A stretch of 64,000 bases of DNA. Origin: JAENWD01 sp963837165 (GTDB lineage: Bacteria; Acidobacteriota; Vicinamibacteria; Vicinamibacterales; JAENWD01). The position numbers and the translations under genes were made by a program. Below the pieces are notes generated by a model. That model was given only the letters and a program-made list of their open reading frames with translations, had not been told where the DNA came from and did not search any database. Position 1 is the first letter of the stretch, and every line of letters starts with the position of its first letter. The stretch covers positions 434,001 through 498,000 of the forward strand of contig CAWIMD010000004.1 of the NCBI GenBank assembly GCA_963837165.1. The letters run 5' to 3'. Below, piece by piece: positions 35,480-45,700 of this stretch.

Positions 35480-36476
35480 ACGGGCGTCGGCGATTGCCGC
35501 AATCGTGGAGGCCGTCGGCCGCCGCTCGCGGTTCGTGCTGAGCTCGCACGCCAGGCCCGACGGCGATGCGCTCGGGTCGGAGCTGGCGCTGGCCTTCGCG
35601 CTCGACGCGCTGGGCAAGGACGTCACCATCGTCAACCGGGATCCGGTGCCGGGACCGCTGGCCGCGTTTCCGGGAGCGGACCGCATCCGGGTCGCGCCCG
35701 AGGTGCACGAGGCCTTCGATGCGGCCGTCATCCTCGAGTGCAGCACGCTCGACCGTACGGGCGTGTCCGGCCTGGACCGCTCCTACGTGATCAACATCGA
35801 CCACCACCAGGGCAACACGAGCTACGGGCAGCTGAACTGGTTCGACGCGTCGGCGGCAGCCTGCGCGGAAATGGTGTTCGATCTCGTCGAGGCGCTGGGC
35901 GTGCCGCTGACGCCGGTGATTGCCACGCACGTCTACGTGGGCATCCTGACGGACACCGGCTCGTTCCACTACTCCTCGATTTCGGCGCGCACGTTCGAGA
36001 TCTGCCGGCGCCTGGTGGAGGCGGGACTGGATCCGCCGCGCGTGGCCCGCACGGTCTTCGACAGCAACACGCTCGGCCGCCTGCTGCTGTTCGGCGCCGT
36101 GCTGAGCGCCATCGAGCTCGAGCAGGACGGCCGGCTCGCGGTCATGCGGGTGGACCATGCCATGACGGCGAACGCAGGCGGCTCCTATGAAGACACCGAA
36201 GGCCTGATCAACCTGCCGTTGACCGTCAAGGAGATCCGCGCGTCCGTGTTCTTCAAGGAGCTCGGGCCCGCCGAGTACCGCGTGAGCCTGCGGTCCAAGG
36301 GATCGATCGATGTGGCGGCGGTCGCGCGACAGTTCGGCGGCGGCGGTCACCGGAATGCGGCCGGGTGCACCGTGCCGGGGACGTTTGCGGAGGCGCGGGC
36401 GGCCGTGGTGGCCGCCCTGGAGCCGGCGATCGCGCTCGGGCTGGCGCACGATCCGGACGTCCCCGCTCCCGCATGA
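35472..36476 (+). CDS. nrnA: DHH-family phosphoesterase NrnA (oligoribonuclease / pAp phosphatase)
   Basis: Degrades nano-RNA and hydrolyses pAp. The protein has 334 residues. The DHH domain shows HARPDGDALGSE (metal Asp), VILECSTLDRTG and the namesake NIDHHQGN. Further metal contacts are in GILTDTGSFHYSS. The C-terminal DHHA1 domain ends with the substrate motif FGGGGHRNAAGC. The ATG at 35472 overlaps the 3' end of rbfA, and its stop overlaps the truB start (ATGA). In Gram-positive bacteria and others nrnA is also next to rbfA and truB. Confidence 0.93.
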   Translation: MSERASAIAAIVEAVGRRSRFVLSSHARPDGDALGSELALAFALDALGKDVTIVNRDPVPGPLAAFPGADRIRVAPEVHEAFDAAVILECSTLDRTGVSGLDRSYVINIDHHQGNTSYGQLNWFDASAAACAEMVFDLVEALGVPLTPVIATHVYVGILTDTGSFHYSSISARTFEICRRLVEAGLDPPRVARTVFDSNTLGRLLLFGAVLSAIELEQDGRLAVMRVDHAMTANAGGSYEDTEGLINLPLTVKEIRASVFFKELGPAEYRVSLRSKGSIDVAAVARQFGGGGHRNAAGCTVPGTFAEARAAVVAALEPAIALGLAHDPDVPAPA

Positions 36477-37384
36477 CGCGCCGGGTGGCGGCGCCCGGCG
36501 CGCCCGAGGGCGGGCTCGTCATCGACAAGCCCTCCGGGATCACCTCCCACGACGTCGTCGCGATCGCGAGGCGCGCGCTCGGCCAGCCCCGTATCGGCCA
36601 CACCGGCACCCTGGACCCGCTGGCCTCGGGAGTGCTGCCGCTTCTGCTGGGCCGCGCCACGCGCCTGGCGCAGTTTCTCGTGGCCGACGACAAGGCCTAC
36701 GACGCCGTCGTCCGGGTCGGCCGGGGTACCACGACGTGCGATGCGGACGGCGAGCCGATCGGCGACGCGATCGAATGGCAGGGAGACGCCGCAAGCGTCG
36801 AGGCCGCGCTCTCGAGGTTTCGCGGTGTGTTCCTGCAGACGCCCCCGGCCGTCTCGGCCAAGCGCGTGGGCGGCCGCCGGGCCTACGAGCTCGCGCGCGC
36901 CAGGCTGCCGGTCTCGCTCGCGCCGGTGGAGGTCCGGGTCGATCGCCTCATGCTGACGCGCATCGACGGCGCCGATCTCCACCTGGCGCTGACCTGCTCG
37001 TCGGGCTTCTACGTCCGGACGCTGGCCAGCGACCTCGGCGCGGCGCTCGGTGCCGGAGCCCACCTGGTCGCCCTGCGCAGGGTCAGGAGCGGCGCGTTCA
37101 CGCTTGAAGGGGCACTCGACATCGATCGCCTGACGCGGCATCCCGAGGCGGCACGGGCTGCCACGCGGCCGCTGGCCGACCTGGCGACCCACCTGCCCGC
37201 CGTTGCGGTCTCGGACGAGGGGGCCGGGCGCCTGTCGCACGGGCGCGCCATCCACGCGGAGCACCTGGTCGGCGGGGCCCCGCCCGCCTGCGGGCAGGCC
37301 CGGATCCTGGGCCCGGACGGCCGGCTGCTGGCGATCGCGGAATGCGGGCCCGATGCTTTGCATCCCGTGCTGGTGTTGATGTAA
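36473..37384 (+). CDS. truB: tRNA pseudouridine-55 synthase TruB
   Basis: Makes pseudouridine 55 in the T loop of tRNAs. The protein has 303 residues. The N-terminal catalytic domain has GGLVIDKPSGITSHDVV and the catalytic Asp48 in GHTGTLDPLASGVLPL. The conserved FRGVFLQTPPAVSAKRVGGRRAYELAR (seen as FRGVFLQTPPAVSAKRVGG) and the tyrosine-containing FYVRTLASDLG follow. A C-terminal PUA-like domain spans about 225-303. The ATG overlaps the nrnA stop. The rpsO promoter lies within its last 30 bases. Confidence 0.95.
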   Translation: MTRRVAAPGAPEGGLVIDKPSGITSHDVVAIARRALGQPRIGHTGTLDPLASGVLPLLLGRATRLAQFLVADDKAYDAVVRVGRGTTTCDADGEPIGDAIEWQGDAASVEAALSRFRGVFLQTPPAVSAKRVGGRRAYELARARLPVSLAPVEVRVDRLMLTRIDGADLHLALTCSSGFYVRTLASDLGAALGAGAHLVALRRVRSGAFTLEGALDIDRLTRHPEAARAATRPLADLATHLPAVAVSDEGAGRLSHGRAIHAEHLVGGAPPACGQARILGPDGRLLAIAECGPDALHPVLVLM

Positions 37385-37387
37385 ACT
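37358..37387 (+). promoter_or_regulatory. Predicted promoter of rpsO
   Basis: TTGCAT at 37358-37363 and TAAACT at 37382-37387 are 18 bases apart. They overlap the 3' end of truB and would give a leader of about 68 bases before the rpsO TTG, enough for an autoregulatory structure. Confidence 0.5.
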
Positions 37388-37461
37388 GTGGTGTTTCTGA
37401 TTGCTCCGAAACAGGTTACGGCGGTCTGGTCACGACTGGACCGTGCGTGGAGGACAGCAAC

Positions 37462-37731
37462 TTGGCCCTGACGAAGGATCGCAAGACCGAACTGATCGGG
37501 TCTTACCGCACCCACGACAGCGACACCGGGTCCCCCGAGGTGCAGGTAGCCATTCTCAGCGAGCGCATCAGCTATCTCACCGAGCACTTCAAGAGCCACG
37601 CCAAGGACCACCATTCGCGCCGAGGCCTGCTGAAGCTGGTCGGCCAGCGTCGCCGGCTGCTCGATTACCTGAAGCAGAAGGACGCCGAACGCTACGCGGA
37701 CCTGATCCACAAGCTCGGGATTCGCAAGTGA
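37462..37731 (+). CDS. rpsO: 30S ribosomal protein S15
   Basis: Binds 16S rRNA early in 30S assembly. The protein has 89 residues, the standard length, starting M-ALTKDRKTELIGSYRTH from a TTG at 37462. GGAGG (37449-37453) lies eight bases upstream. The rRNA-binding HHSRRGLLKLVGQRRRLLDYL helix pair is complete and the C-terminus LGIRK is typical. Like infB, it uses TTG, unusual for an abundant ribosomal protein. The order rpsO-pnp is conserved across bacteria. Confidence 0.95.
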   Translation: MALTKDRKTELIGSYRTHDSDTGSPEVQVAILSERISYLTEHFKSHAKDHHSRRGLLKLVGQRRRLLDYLKQKDAERYADLIHKLGIRK

Positions 37732-37738
37732 CGGCCCG

Positions 37739-37803
37739 GGGTCTGTCCAGACCCGCTGGCGCCGGCCCGAATCGCCCCGGAGCGGACCGCCCGGCCGGGC
37801 GGT
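37739..37803 (+). other. Paired hairpins in the rpsO-pnp spacer
   Basis: Two stable hairpins: GGGTCT-GTCC-AGACCC (37739-37754), and an 18-base perfect palindrome at 37786-37803 (stem ACCGCCC/GGGCGGT). Neither has a T tract. In E. coli the pnp leader is cut by RNase III in a hairpin at this place, so a processing role is plausible. A GTG at 37802 lies inside the second hairpin, which argues against it as the pnp start. Confidence 0.5.
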
Positions 37804-37849
37804 GTCGCCCCTGATGCAACCTCACCCACTCTCGATTCCTGGTCTTCCA

Positions 37850-40036
<2,187 letters not shown>

Positions 40037-40041
40037 TCTGA

Positions 40042-40205
40042 ATGCGGAGTGCGGAATGCGGAGTGCGGAATTCCGCATTCCGTATCAATTCCGCACTCCG
40101 CATCAATCCGCACTCCGCATCAATCCGCACTCCGCATCAATCCGCACTCCGCATCAATCCGCACTCCGCATCAATTCCGCACTCCGCATTCCGCATTCCG
40201 CATTT
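40042..40205. repeat. Two-armed heptad array after pnp (family A, copy 3)
   Basis: The left arm (40044-40071) is four heptads, GCGGAGT, GCGGAAT, GCGGAGT, GCGGAAT. It meets the right arm at a GCGGAATTCCGC palindrome. The right arm holds CCGCATT and CCGCACT units and includes five exact 17-base copies (40091-40175) of CCGCACTCCGCATCAAT. Total length about 164 bases. Confidence 0.9.
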
Positions 40206-40272
40206 CGGGTTACCATTCCCCATCCCCGGCCGCTCCCCTGCCGGAGCCGTCTGAACTACGGGGTGCCCTGAA

Positions 40273-40677
40273 ATGCCGCTGCACGTGGAATCGACGACAA
40301 TCACCCGTGGGAGCTGGGTCCTCGCCGGCGCCCTGGCCGCGGTGATGCTGCCGGGGCTCGGGGCCAGCGCCCGGCAGGAGCCGCCCGCGCAGCCCCAGCG
40401 CACCTTCGAGGTGGTCGCCCGCAAGTACGCGTTCGAGCCGGCCCGGATCGAGGTCGATCAGAACGACCTGGTGAAGGTGACGCTCCGGAGCGCCGACATC
40501 GCCCACAGCTTCACGGTCGACGGCTACCGGATTGCCAAGCGCGTGGGCCCGGGGCAGACGGTGATCTTCGAGTTCCGGGCGGACCAGCCGGGCACGTTCC
40601 GTATCTACTGCAACCTGAAACAGGACGAGCGCTGCAAGGAAATGGAGGGCGAGCTCGTCGTGCACGCCAAGCATTGA
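40273..40677 (+). CDS. Exported cupredoxin-like protein with an altered metal motif
   Basis: A 134-residue protein with a signal segment (about residues 12-33) and a cupredoxin fold. Segments VVARKYAFEPARIEVDQNDL and VTLRSADIAHSFTVDGY resemble cytochrome oxidase subunit II. Likely ligands are His78, Cys113, Cys121 and Met124. In the CuA motif CX3CX3HX2M the outer Cys and Met are also 11 residues apart; here the inner Cys is Gln117 and the His position is Cys121. It may bind a single copper or another metal. It probably acts in the periplasm as an electron carrier or metal-binding protein. The stop codon lies inside the family F array. Confidence 0.78.
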   Translation: MPLHVESTTITRGSWVLAGALAAVMLPGLGASARQEPPAQPQRTFEVVARKYAFEPARIEVDQNDLVKVTLRSADIAHSFTVDGYRIAKRVGPGQTVIFEFRADQPGTFRIYCNLKQDERCKEMEGELVVHAKH

Positions 40678-40712
40678 TCATTGAGGATTGATGATTGACG
40701 ATTGATGATTGG
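40673..40712. repeat. Heptad array (family F, copy 1), ATTGANN
   Basis: Heptads ATTGATC, ATTGAGG, ATTGATG, ATTGACG, ATTGATG and a final ATTGG run in perfect register. The first unit contains the TGA stop of the cupredoxin gene, so the array begins at the very end of that gene. The array ends six bases before the stop of the convergent M48 gene. Confidence 0.9.
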
Positions 40713-40717
40713 AGTGG

Positions 40718-41833
40718 TCAGGACGCTCGCGTCCGTTCCCAGCGACGCGCCGCTTCCAGCCGCTCTTCGAGGGGCGGATGGCTGTAGAACAGCCACTGCA
40801 CGAGCCTGGACGGGGTCTCTTCCGCCAGGTTCTGGGCACCGAGGCGCCGCATCGCCGACTGGAACGCGGCAGCATTGCCGGTCAGGGCCAGCGCGAATCG
40901 ATCGGCCCGACGCTCGTGGCGCCGCGACAGCGCGAGGCCGAGCGGCATCAGTCCCACTGAGACGGCTGCCGCCGCGGCGGCGACCAGCGGCAGCCCCGCC
41001 GGATCGGCGCGGCCCTCGAGCCCCGTCAGCGGGCCGAGCCTGGCGAGGGCGATCTCGGCGGCCAGGCACCCGGCCACCACGAGAACCGACTCGAGCGCCA
41101 GCGCGCGCCAGATGTCGTTGTGCACGTGGTGTCCCAGCTCGTGCGCCAGCACCACCTCGATCTCGTCGTCCGAGTACTGCTCGAGCATCGTGTCCGACAC
41201 GATGATGCGCCGCGTGGGCCCCACGCCCGTGAGCGCGGCGTTCGCCTTCCGGGTCTTTGCCCCGATCGCCCACTCGTAGACGCCGACGATGCGGGTCCCT
41301 GCGCGCGCGGCGAGCGTTTCCAGTCGCAGGCGGAGGGCCTCCCGGCTGAGGGGCGTGAAGCTGAAGAAGAGCGGGAGCAGCAGCACCGGCGCCAGCTGGG
41401 CGAGACCCACCGTCAGCAGCGCGACGATGGCCCCGGCAGCCAGCCACCACCAGCCGCCCGCCCACGCCATCGCGCCGTACACGATCAACGCGCCCGCCAC
41501 GGCGAGCACCAGGCCGAGCGCGCTGCCCTTCAGGTGATCCGACAGCCAGCCGACTGTGCCCTGGCGGGACAGCCCGTAGCGGTGCTCGAGCGCGAAGCCG
41601 CTGTACCACGAGAGCGGCAGCGCCACGATCTCGTGCGCGACCACCAGGCAGGCCGCCAGCAGCGCCGCCGTGGCGTACGCGCGACCGCCGGTGAGCCCGC
41701 GAATCACCGTGCGCAGGAAGACGGCACCGCCGCTGGCCGAGAGACCGATGAGGAGCGCGGCTCCCCAGAGGATGCCCGCCACCTCGGCCCGGCGCTTGAG
41801 GCGGTGGTACCGTCTGGACTTGTCCTCGGTCAC
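40718..41833 (-). CDS. M48-family membrane metallopeptidase (Ste24/HtpX-like)
   Basis: A zinc protease embedded in the membrane. The protein has 371 residues with about five to six hydrophobic segments (for example around 20-42, 55-75, 103-126, 130-158, 250-270 and 285-305). The zinc motif is HELGH at residues 231-235 in VLAHELGHHVHND, with a later conserved Glu expected in ESVLVVAGC. FSFTPLSREALRLRLETLA is typical of Ste24-type enzymes. It probably degrades or trims membrane or lipoprotein substrates. Its GTG start overlaps the stop of the DUF4097 lipoprotein gene as GTGA, so the two are cotranslated. Confidence 0.88.
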   Translation of the reverse strand: MTEDKSRRYHRLKRRAEVAGILWGAALLIGLSASGGAVFLRTVIRGLTGGRAYATAALLAACLVVAHEIVALPLSWYSGFALEHRYGLSRQGTVGWLSDHLKGSALGLVLAVAGALIVYGAMAWAGGWWWLAAGAIVALLTVGLAQLAPVLLLPLFFSFTPLSREALRLRLETLAARAGTRIVGVYEWAIGAKTRKANAALTGVGPTRRIIVSDTMLEQYSDDEIEVVLAHELGHHVHNDIWRALALESVLVVAGCLAAEIALARLGPLTGLEGRADPAGLPLVAAAAAAVSVGLMPLGLALSRRHERRADRFALALTGNAAAFQSAMRRLGAQNLAEETPSRLVQWLFYSHPPLEERLEAARRWERTRAS

Positions 41834-42642
41834 TTCCCCGTGAGGCGGATGCCACCGTTCGTGGTCGAGAGATCGATCGGAGGGCCACCGCCGTTCAGCC
41901 GCCCCTCGAGGTGGCGCCGGTTCTGGTCGCCGGTGGTCTCGACCCGGAGGTTGTCGATCCCGATGCCGCCGTTGGTGACGTGCACCGACACGTCGGCCTT
42001 CGCGTCGGCGGGGATCTCGACGGCGACACCGCCGTTGGTCGTGCTGGCCCGGACGCCGTCCTTGCCGAGGCTCGTCATCGCCAGGTCGATGCCGCCGTTG
42101 GTCGAGCGGGCCGTGACGCTGCCGGAGAGCCGTTCGCCGTGCACGCCGCCGTTCGTTGTGGACGCGTCGACGTCGTTGCTGAGGGCGGTCAGCCGGATCC
42201 TGCCGTTCGTCGTTCCGGGCACGATGTGGAGGCCCGCGGGCACCTTCACGAAGTACTTCACCTCGACGCCGCCGCGCCCGAAGGATCGCGGCGTCTTCGT
42301 CTCGAGCCGCACGCTGTCGGCGGCGACGGCCTCGACGATTTCCACCTTGGCGAGCAGCGCCTTGGCGTCCTCGTCGGTCGACGCCCGGGCCGTCCGCTCG
42401 GCGCGGACTTCGACCGTGGGCTCAGTGCTCTGCTCGACTTCGATGATGCCGTTGGTGTTCTGGATTTCCACGCGGCCGCCGGGGGCCACGGTGTAGGACC
42501 GCGTCCAGGTGTCGGACGCGCGGCCCGAGGCGCCCAGGCCGAACTCGCCGTTTCCGAGGCTGACGTCGCAGCCGGCGGTCAGGATGGTCAGCAGGCTGAT
42601 TCCAAGGACGAGTGCCGGGTGGCGTCGCGACAGGACGTTCAT
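41830..42642 (-). CDS. DUF4097-type lipoprotein with TNGG repeats
   Basis: A 270-residue exported lipoprotein. The signal peptide ends in the lipobox LTAGC (Cys at about residue 25). The mature part is a beta-solenoid-like DUF4097 domain built from seven repeats around TNG: NTNGIIEVE, TTNGRIRLT, TTNGGVHGE, STNGGIDLA, TTNGGVAVE, VTNGGIGID and TTNGGIRLT. Each repeat forms one strand and turn. The function of this family is not established; such proteins may sit at the cell surface as adhesion or scaffold elements. Coupling to the M48 protease gene suggests the protease may process it or share its job. Confidence 0.85.
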   Translation of the reverse strand: MNVLSRRHPALVLGISLLTILTAGCDVSLGNGEFGLGASGRASDTWTRSYTVAPGGRVEIQNTNGIIEVEQSTEPTVEVRAERTARASTDEDAKALLAKVEIVEAVAADSVRLETKTPRSFGRGGVEVKYFVKVPAGLHIVPGTTNGRIRLTALSNDVDASTTNGGVHGERLSGSVTARSTNGGIDLAMTSLGKDGVRASTTNGGVAVEIPADAKADVSVHVTNGGIGIDNLRVETTGDQNRRHLEGRLNGGGPPIDLSTTNGGIRLTGK

Positions 42643-42673
42643 GGGGACCCCTCCACCGGAGTTATACGCCGAA

Positions 42674-42708
42674 CCAGGGCCCAGGGTTCAGGGATCAGCG
42701 GCCAGGGA
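42674..42708. repeat. Heptad array (family I), YCAGGGN
   Basis: Five heptads in perfect register: CCAGGGC, CCAGGGT, TCAGGGA, TCAGCGG and CCAGGGA. It lies 18 bases after the smc stop (minus strand) and before the start of the DUF4097 gene. Confidence 0.8.
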
Positions 42709-42726
42709 ATACGCAGAGGCCGGTCT

Positions 42727-45700
42727 TCAGTTCAGCCTGACCGAGATGAGCCGTGACACGCCGGGCTCCTCCATTGTCACGCCGTACAGCCGGTCGGCGA
42801 TCTCCATCGTCTTCCGGTTGTGGGTGATGAGGATGAACTGCGTGTGGTGCAGCATGGCCTTCAGCATTTCGACGAAGCGGCCGATGTTGGCGTCGTCGAG
42901 CGGCGCGTCGATCTCGTCGAGCAGACAGAAGGGGCTCGGCTTGTACTTGAAGATCGCGAACATCAGCGCGATCGCCGTGAGGGCCTTTTCACCACCCGAG
43001 AGCAGCTGGACGCTCTGGAGTCGCTTGCCGGGGGGGCTGGCGACGATGTCGATGCCGCTCTCGAGCGGATCCGACTCGTCGAGCAGGGTGAGGCCGGCGC
43101 GGCCGCCGCCGAAGAGCGTCGAGAAGGTGCCCTGGAAGTTCTGGTTGATGGCCTGGAACGCCTCCTGGAACCGCGTCTTCGACGTTTCGTCGATGCGGCG
43201 GATGGCCTCGTTGGTGGCGGCGATCGAGTCCACGAGGTCCTTGCGCTGGGTCGTCAGGAACTCGTGCCGCGCCTCGAGTTCGTCGAACTGCTCGATGGCC
43301 ATCATGTTGACCGGGCCCAGCCGATCGATCTTGTCGCGCAGGCCGGTGATGGCGTCTTCGGCAGTCAGGATCCGCGGGGGGGCCGGGGGCGCGTCGGCAA
43401 CGGCCACGCCCTCGACAGCGGGCGTGCCGGCGGCGATGGCCCCGCCCTCCTCCTCGTCGGCCTCGTCGTCCTCGCCGGCTGCCTCGAGGGCGGTGACGTC
43501 GGGCACCACGTCCCCGTCCCGTTCCAGTTCGTCGACTTCCGCCAGGACGTCGCCGAGCGAGGCGTGCACGGTCTCTGCGCAGCTCGCCTCGAGGTGGGCC
43601 AGGTCGCTTTCCGAGGTGGCGCGGGCGACCTCGAGGGCGGAGGCCGCCGAACGGGCGTCGTCGAGGCCGTCCCTGGCTTCCCGGACCCCGGCCTCTTCGG
43701 CGTCCACCCGCGTGCGCAGCGTGGCCGCGGCGTCCTCGGCCGCACGAACGTCGTGACGGAGGGCGTCGAGCGCGCCGACGGCGCGATCCAGGCGCGCCAG
43801 GGCCTCGGCGGTCGCCACATCGAGGGCGGCCTGCTCCTCAGCCTTCTGGACCTGTTCGGCCGCGCGCACGGCGAGCCGCTCCTCGAGCTCGCGCGCGGCC
43901 TCTTCGAGGCGGACAATCTCGGCCGCAATCGCCGTCGCACGCTCGACGAGCGCCGCGTGCGACGCCCGCGCCTCGGCCGCGCGGTGGGCGAGCGCCTCGA
44001 CGTGCTCGCGCGCGGCCGCCAGCCGCTGCTGCGCGGCCTCGAACCGTGCCTCCGCCTCCCGCCGTCGCACCTCGATCGCCGCGGTGGATTCGCGCGCCTC
44101 GGCGTGCCGCTCGTCGATGCGCGCGATCTCCTCGTCCGAGCGCCGCCGCTCGATCGTCAGCATCTCGCCCTTCCGCCCGAGCCGGAGCCCGTCCTCGCGG
44201 GTCCGCGTCACGGCGGCCTCGAAGGCGACGATGGCCTTCTCGTGCTCGTGGAGTTCTGCGCCGCGCGCCTGGACGGCATCGGCGGTGGCGGACACGCGCG
44301 CGGCGGCCTGGACCGCGTCGGCCGCGAGGGCGGCGACGGCGCCGCGCTCGACGTCGAGCCGCGTGCGAAGCTCCCGAATCTCGCCCTTCGTCGCGAGAAT
44401 CCCCCGGCCTTCGCGCCGCCCGCCGCCGACCACGACGTGCGCACCACGGACGAGATCGCCGTCGAGCGTCGCCACACTGGCGCCGGTCGCTCGCCCTGCC
44501 GCGACGGCAGCGTCGAACGAGTCGGCGATGTAGCCGCGCGGCAGGAGGCCGTCGATCGTCGCCGCATGCGGGCCGATGGCGCGTGCGACCGCGGTCACCG
44601 GCTGCAGGCCCGCGATGTCGGCGAGGGCGTCCCGTCCCGCCACGGGATCGGAGACCACCACGAAGCCGCAGCGTCCGGCGCCCTGGTCGCGCAGCAGCTC
44701 GAGTCCTGCGGCCGCATGGGCGTGTGTGGGCACGACCACGTGCTGCAGGAGGTCTCCCGCCAGCGCCTCCACCGCGCGCTCGTACCGGCGATCCACTTCG
44801 AGCCAGTCGGCGACGGCGCCGTGCTGCTGGACGGATCCGTTGGCCTCGGCGAGCACCACGCGTGCCGCGTCGGTGAAACCGGCACGCGCCGCTTCGAGCT
44901 CCTCGAGCGACGTCAGTCGAGCGGTCAGCGCGGCAAGCTCGTGTTCCCGCGTCCGCAGCGCCTGGTCCAGGGCGGCCTGCGCGGCGCGCGCCGTCGCAAG
45001 ATCGCCTTCGAGCGCCGCCCGGCTCTCGCGAGTCCGCTGGAGCGCGGCCCGGGCGGCGTCGAGGCCCTGCTCGGCCGCGAGCCGTTCCTCCGCGAGATGC
45101 TGGCTCTCCACGCGCAGGTCCGTCTCCTCGACGTCGAGGCGCGCCAGCGATTCCTGGGCGCGCTCGCGCGCCGCGGCCGCGCTGTCCATCGCGTGCTCGA
45201 GCGCGGATGTCTGGCTGATGAGGCCGAAGACGTCGTGCCGCGCCGTCTCGACGTCCCCCTCGAGCCCCTCGATGTCGCGCGCCGCGAGCTGCTGCGCCTC
45301 CTGCTCGGCGACCAGGTGGGCCGCCGCCTCGCCGCGCGCGGTCTCGGCGCGGGCCGCAGCGTCCCGGCGCGCGTCGAGCTCGCCCCGCTGCGGCTCCCGA
45401 CGCGCCTCGAGGGCGGCCACCTCGCGTTCGATCTCGGCGATGCGCGTCCCGAGGGCGCCGATGTGCTGCCGGTTCAGCTCGACCTGCTGCTCGGTGCGCC
45501 GGATCTCGAGCTCGTGCTCGTGCGCGCGATCCCGGGCGGCAGTGGCGCGCACGTCGGCCTCGGCCACCTCGATGCGCAGACCGCTCAGCGACGCCTCGAC
45601 CGCCGCCACCCGCGCGTGCGCCGCCTCCTCGCGCTCGCGCGCACCGGCCAGGCGGTGCCGCGTCGTTTCAATGGTGCCGGCCAGCTCGCGGAACTTCCGC

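Noticed and set aside
34574..35746. Minus-strand frame with a long Phe/Val run opposite rbfA, resembling a membrane protein
   Set aside because: It is the complement of the nonad repeat; RbfA is complete on the plus strand.
40042..40205. Possible CRISPR array after pnp
   Set aside because: Units are 7 or 17 bases without unique spacers, and no cas gene is near.
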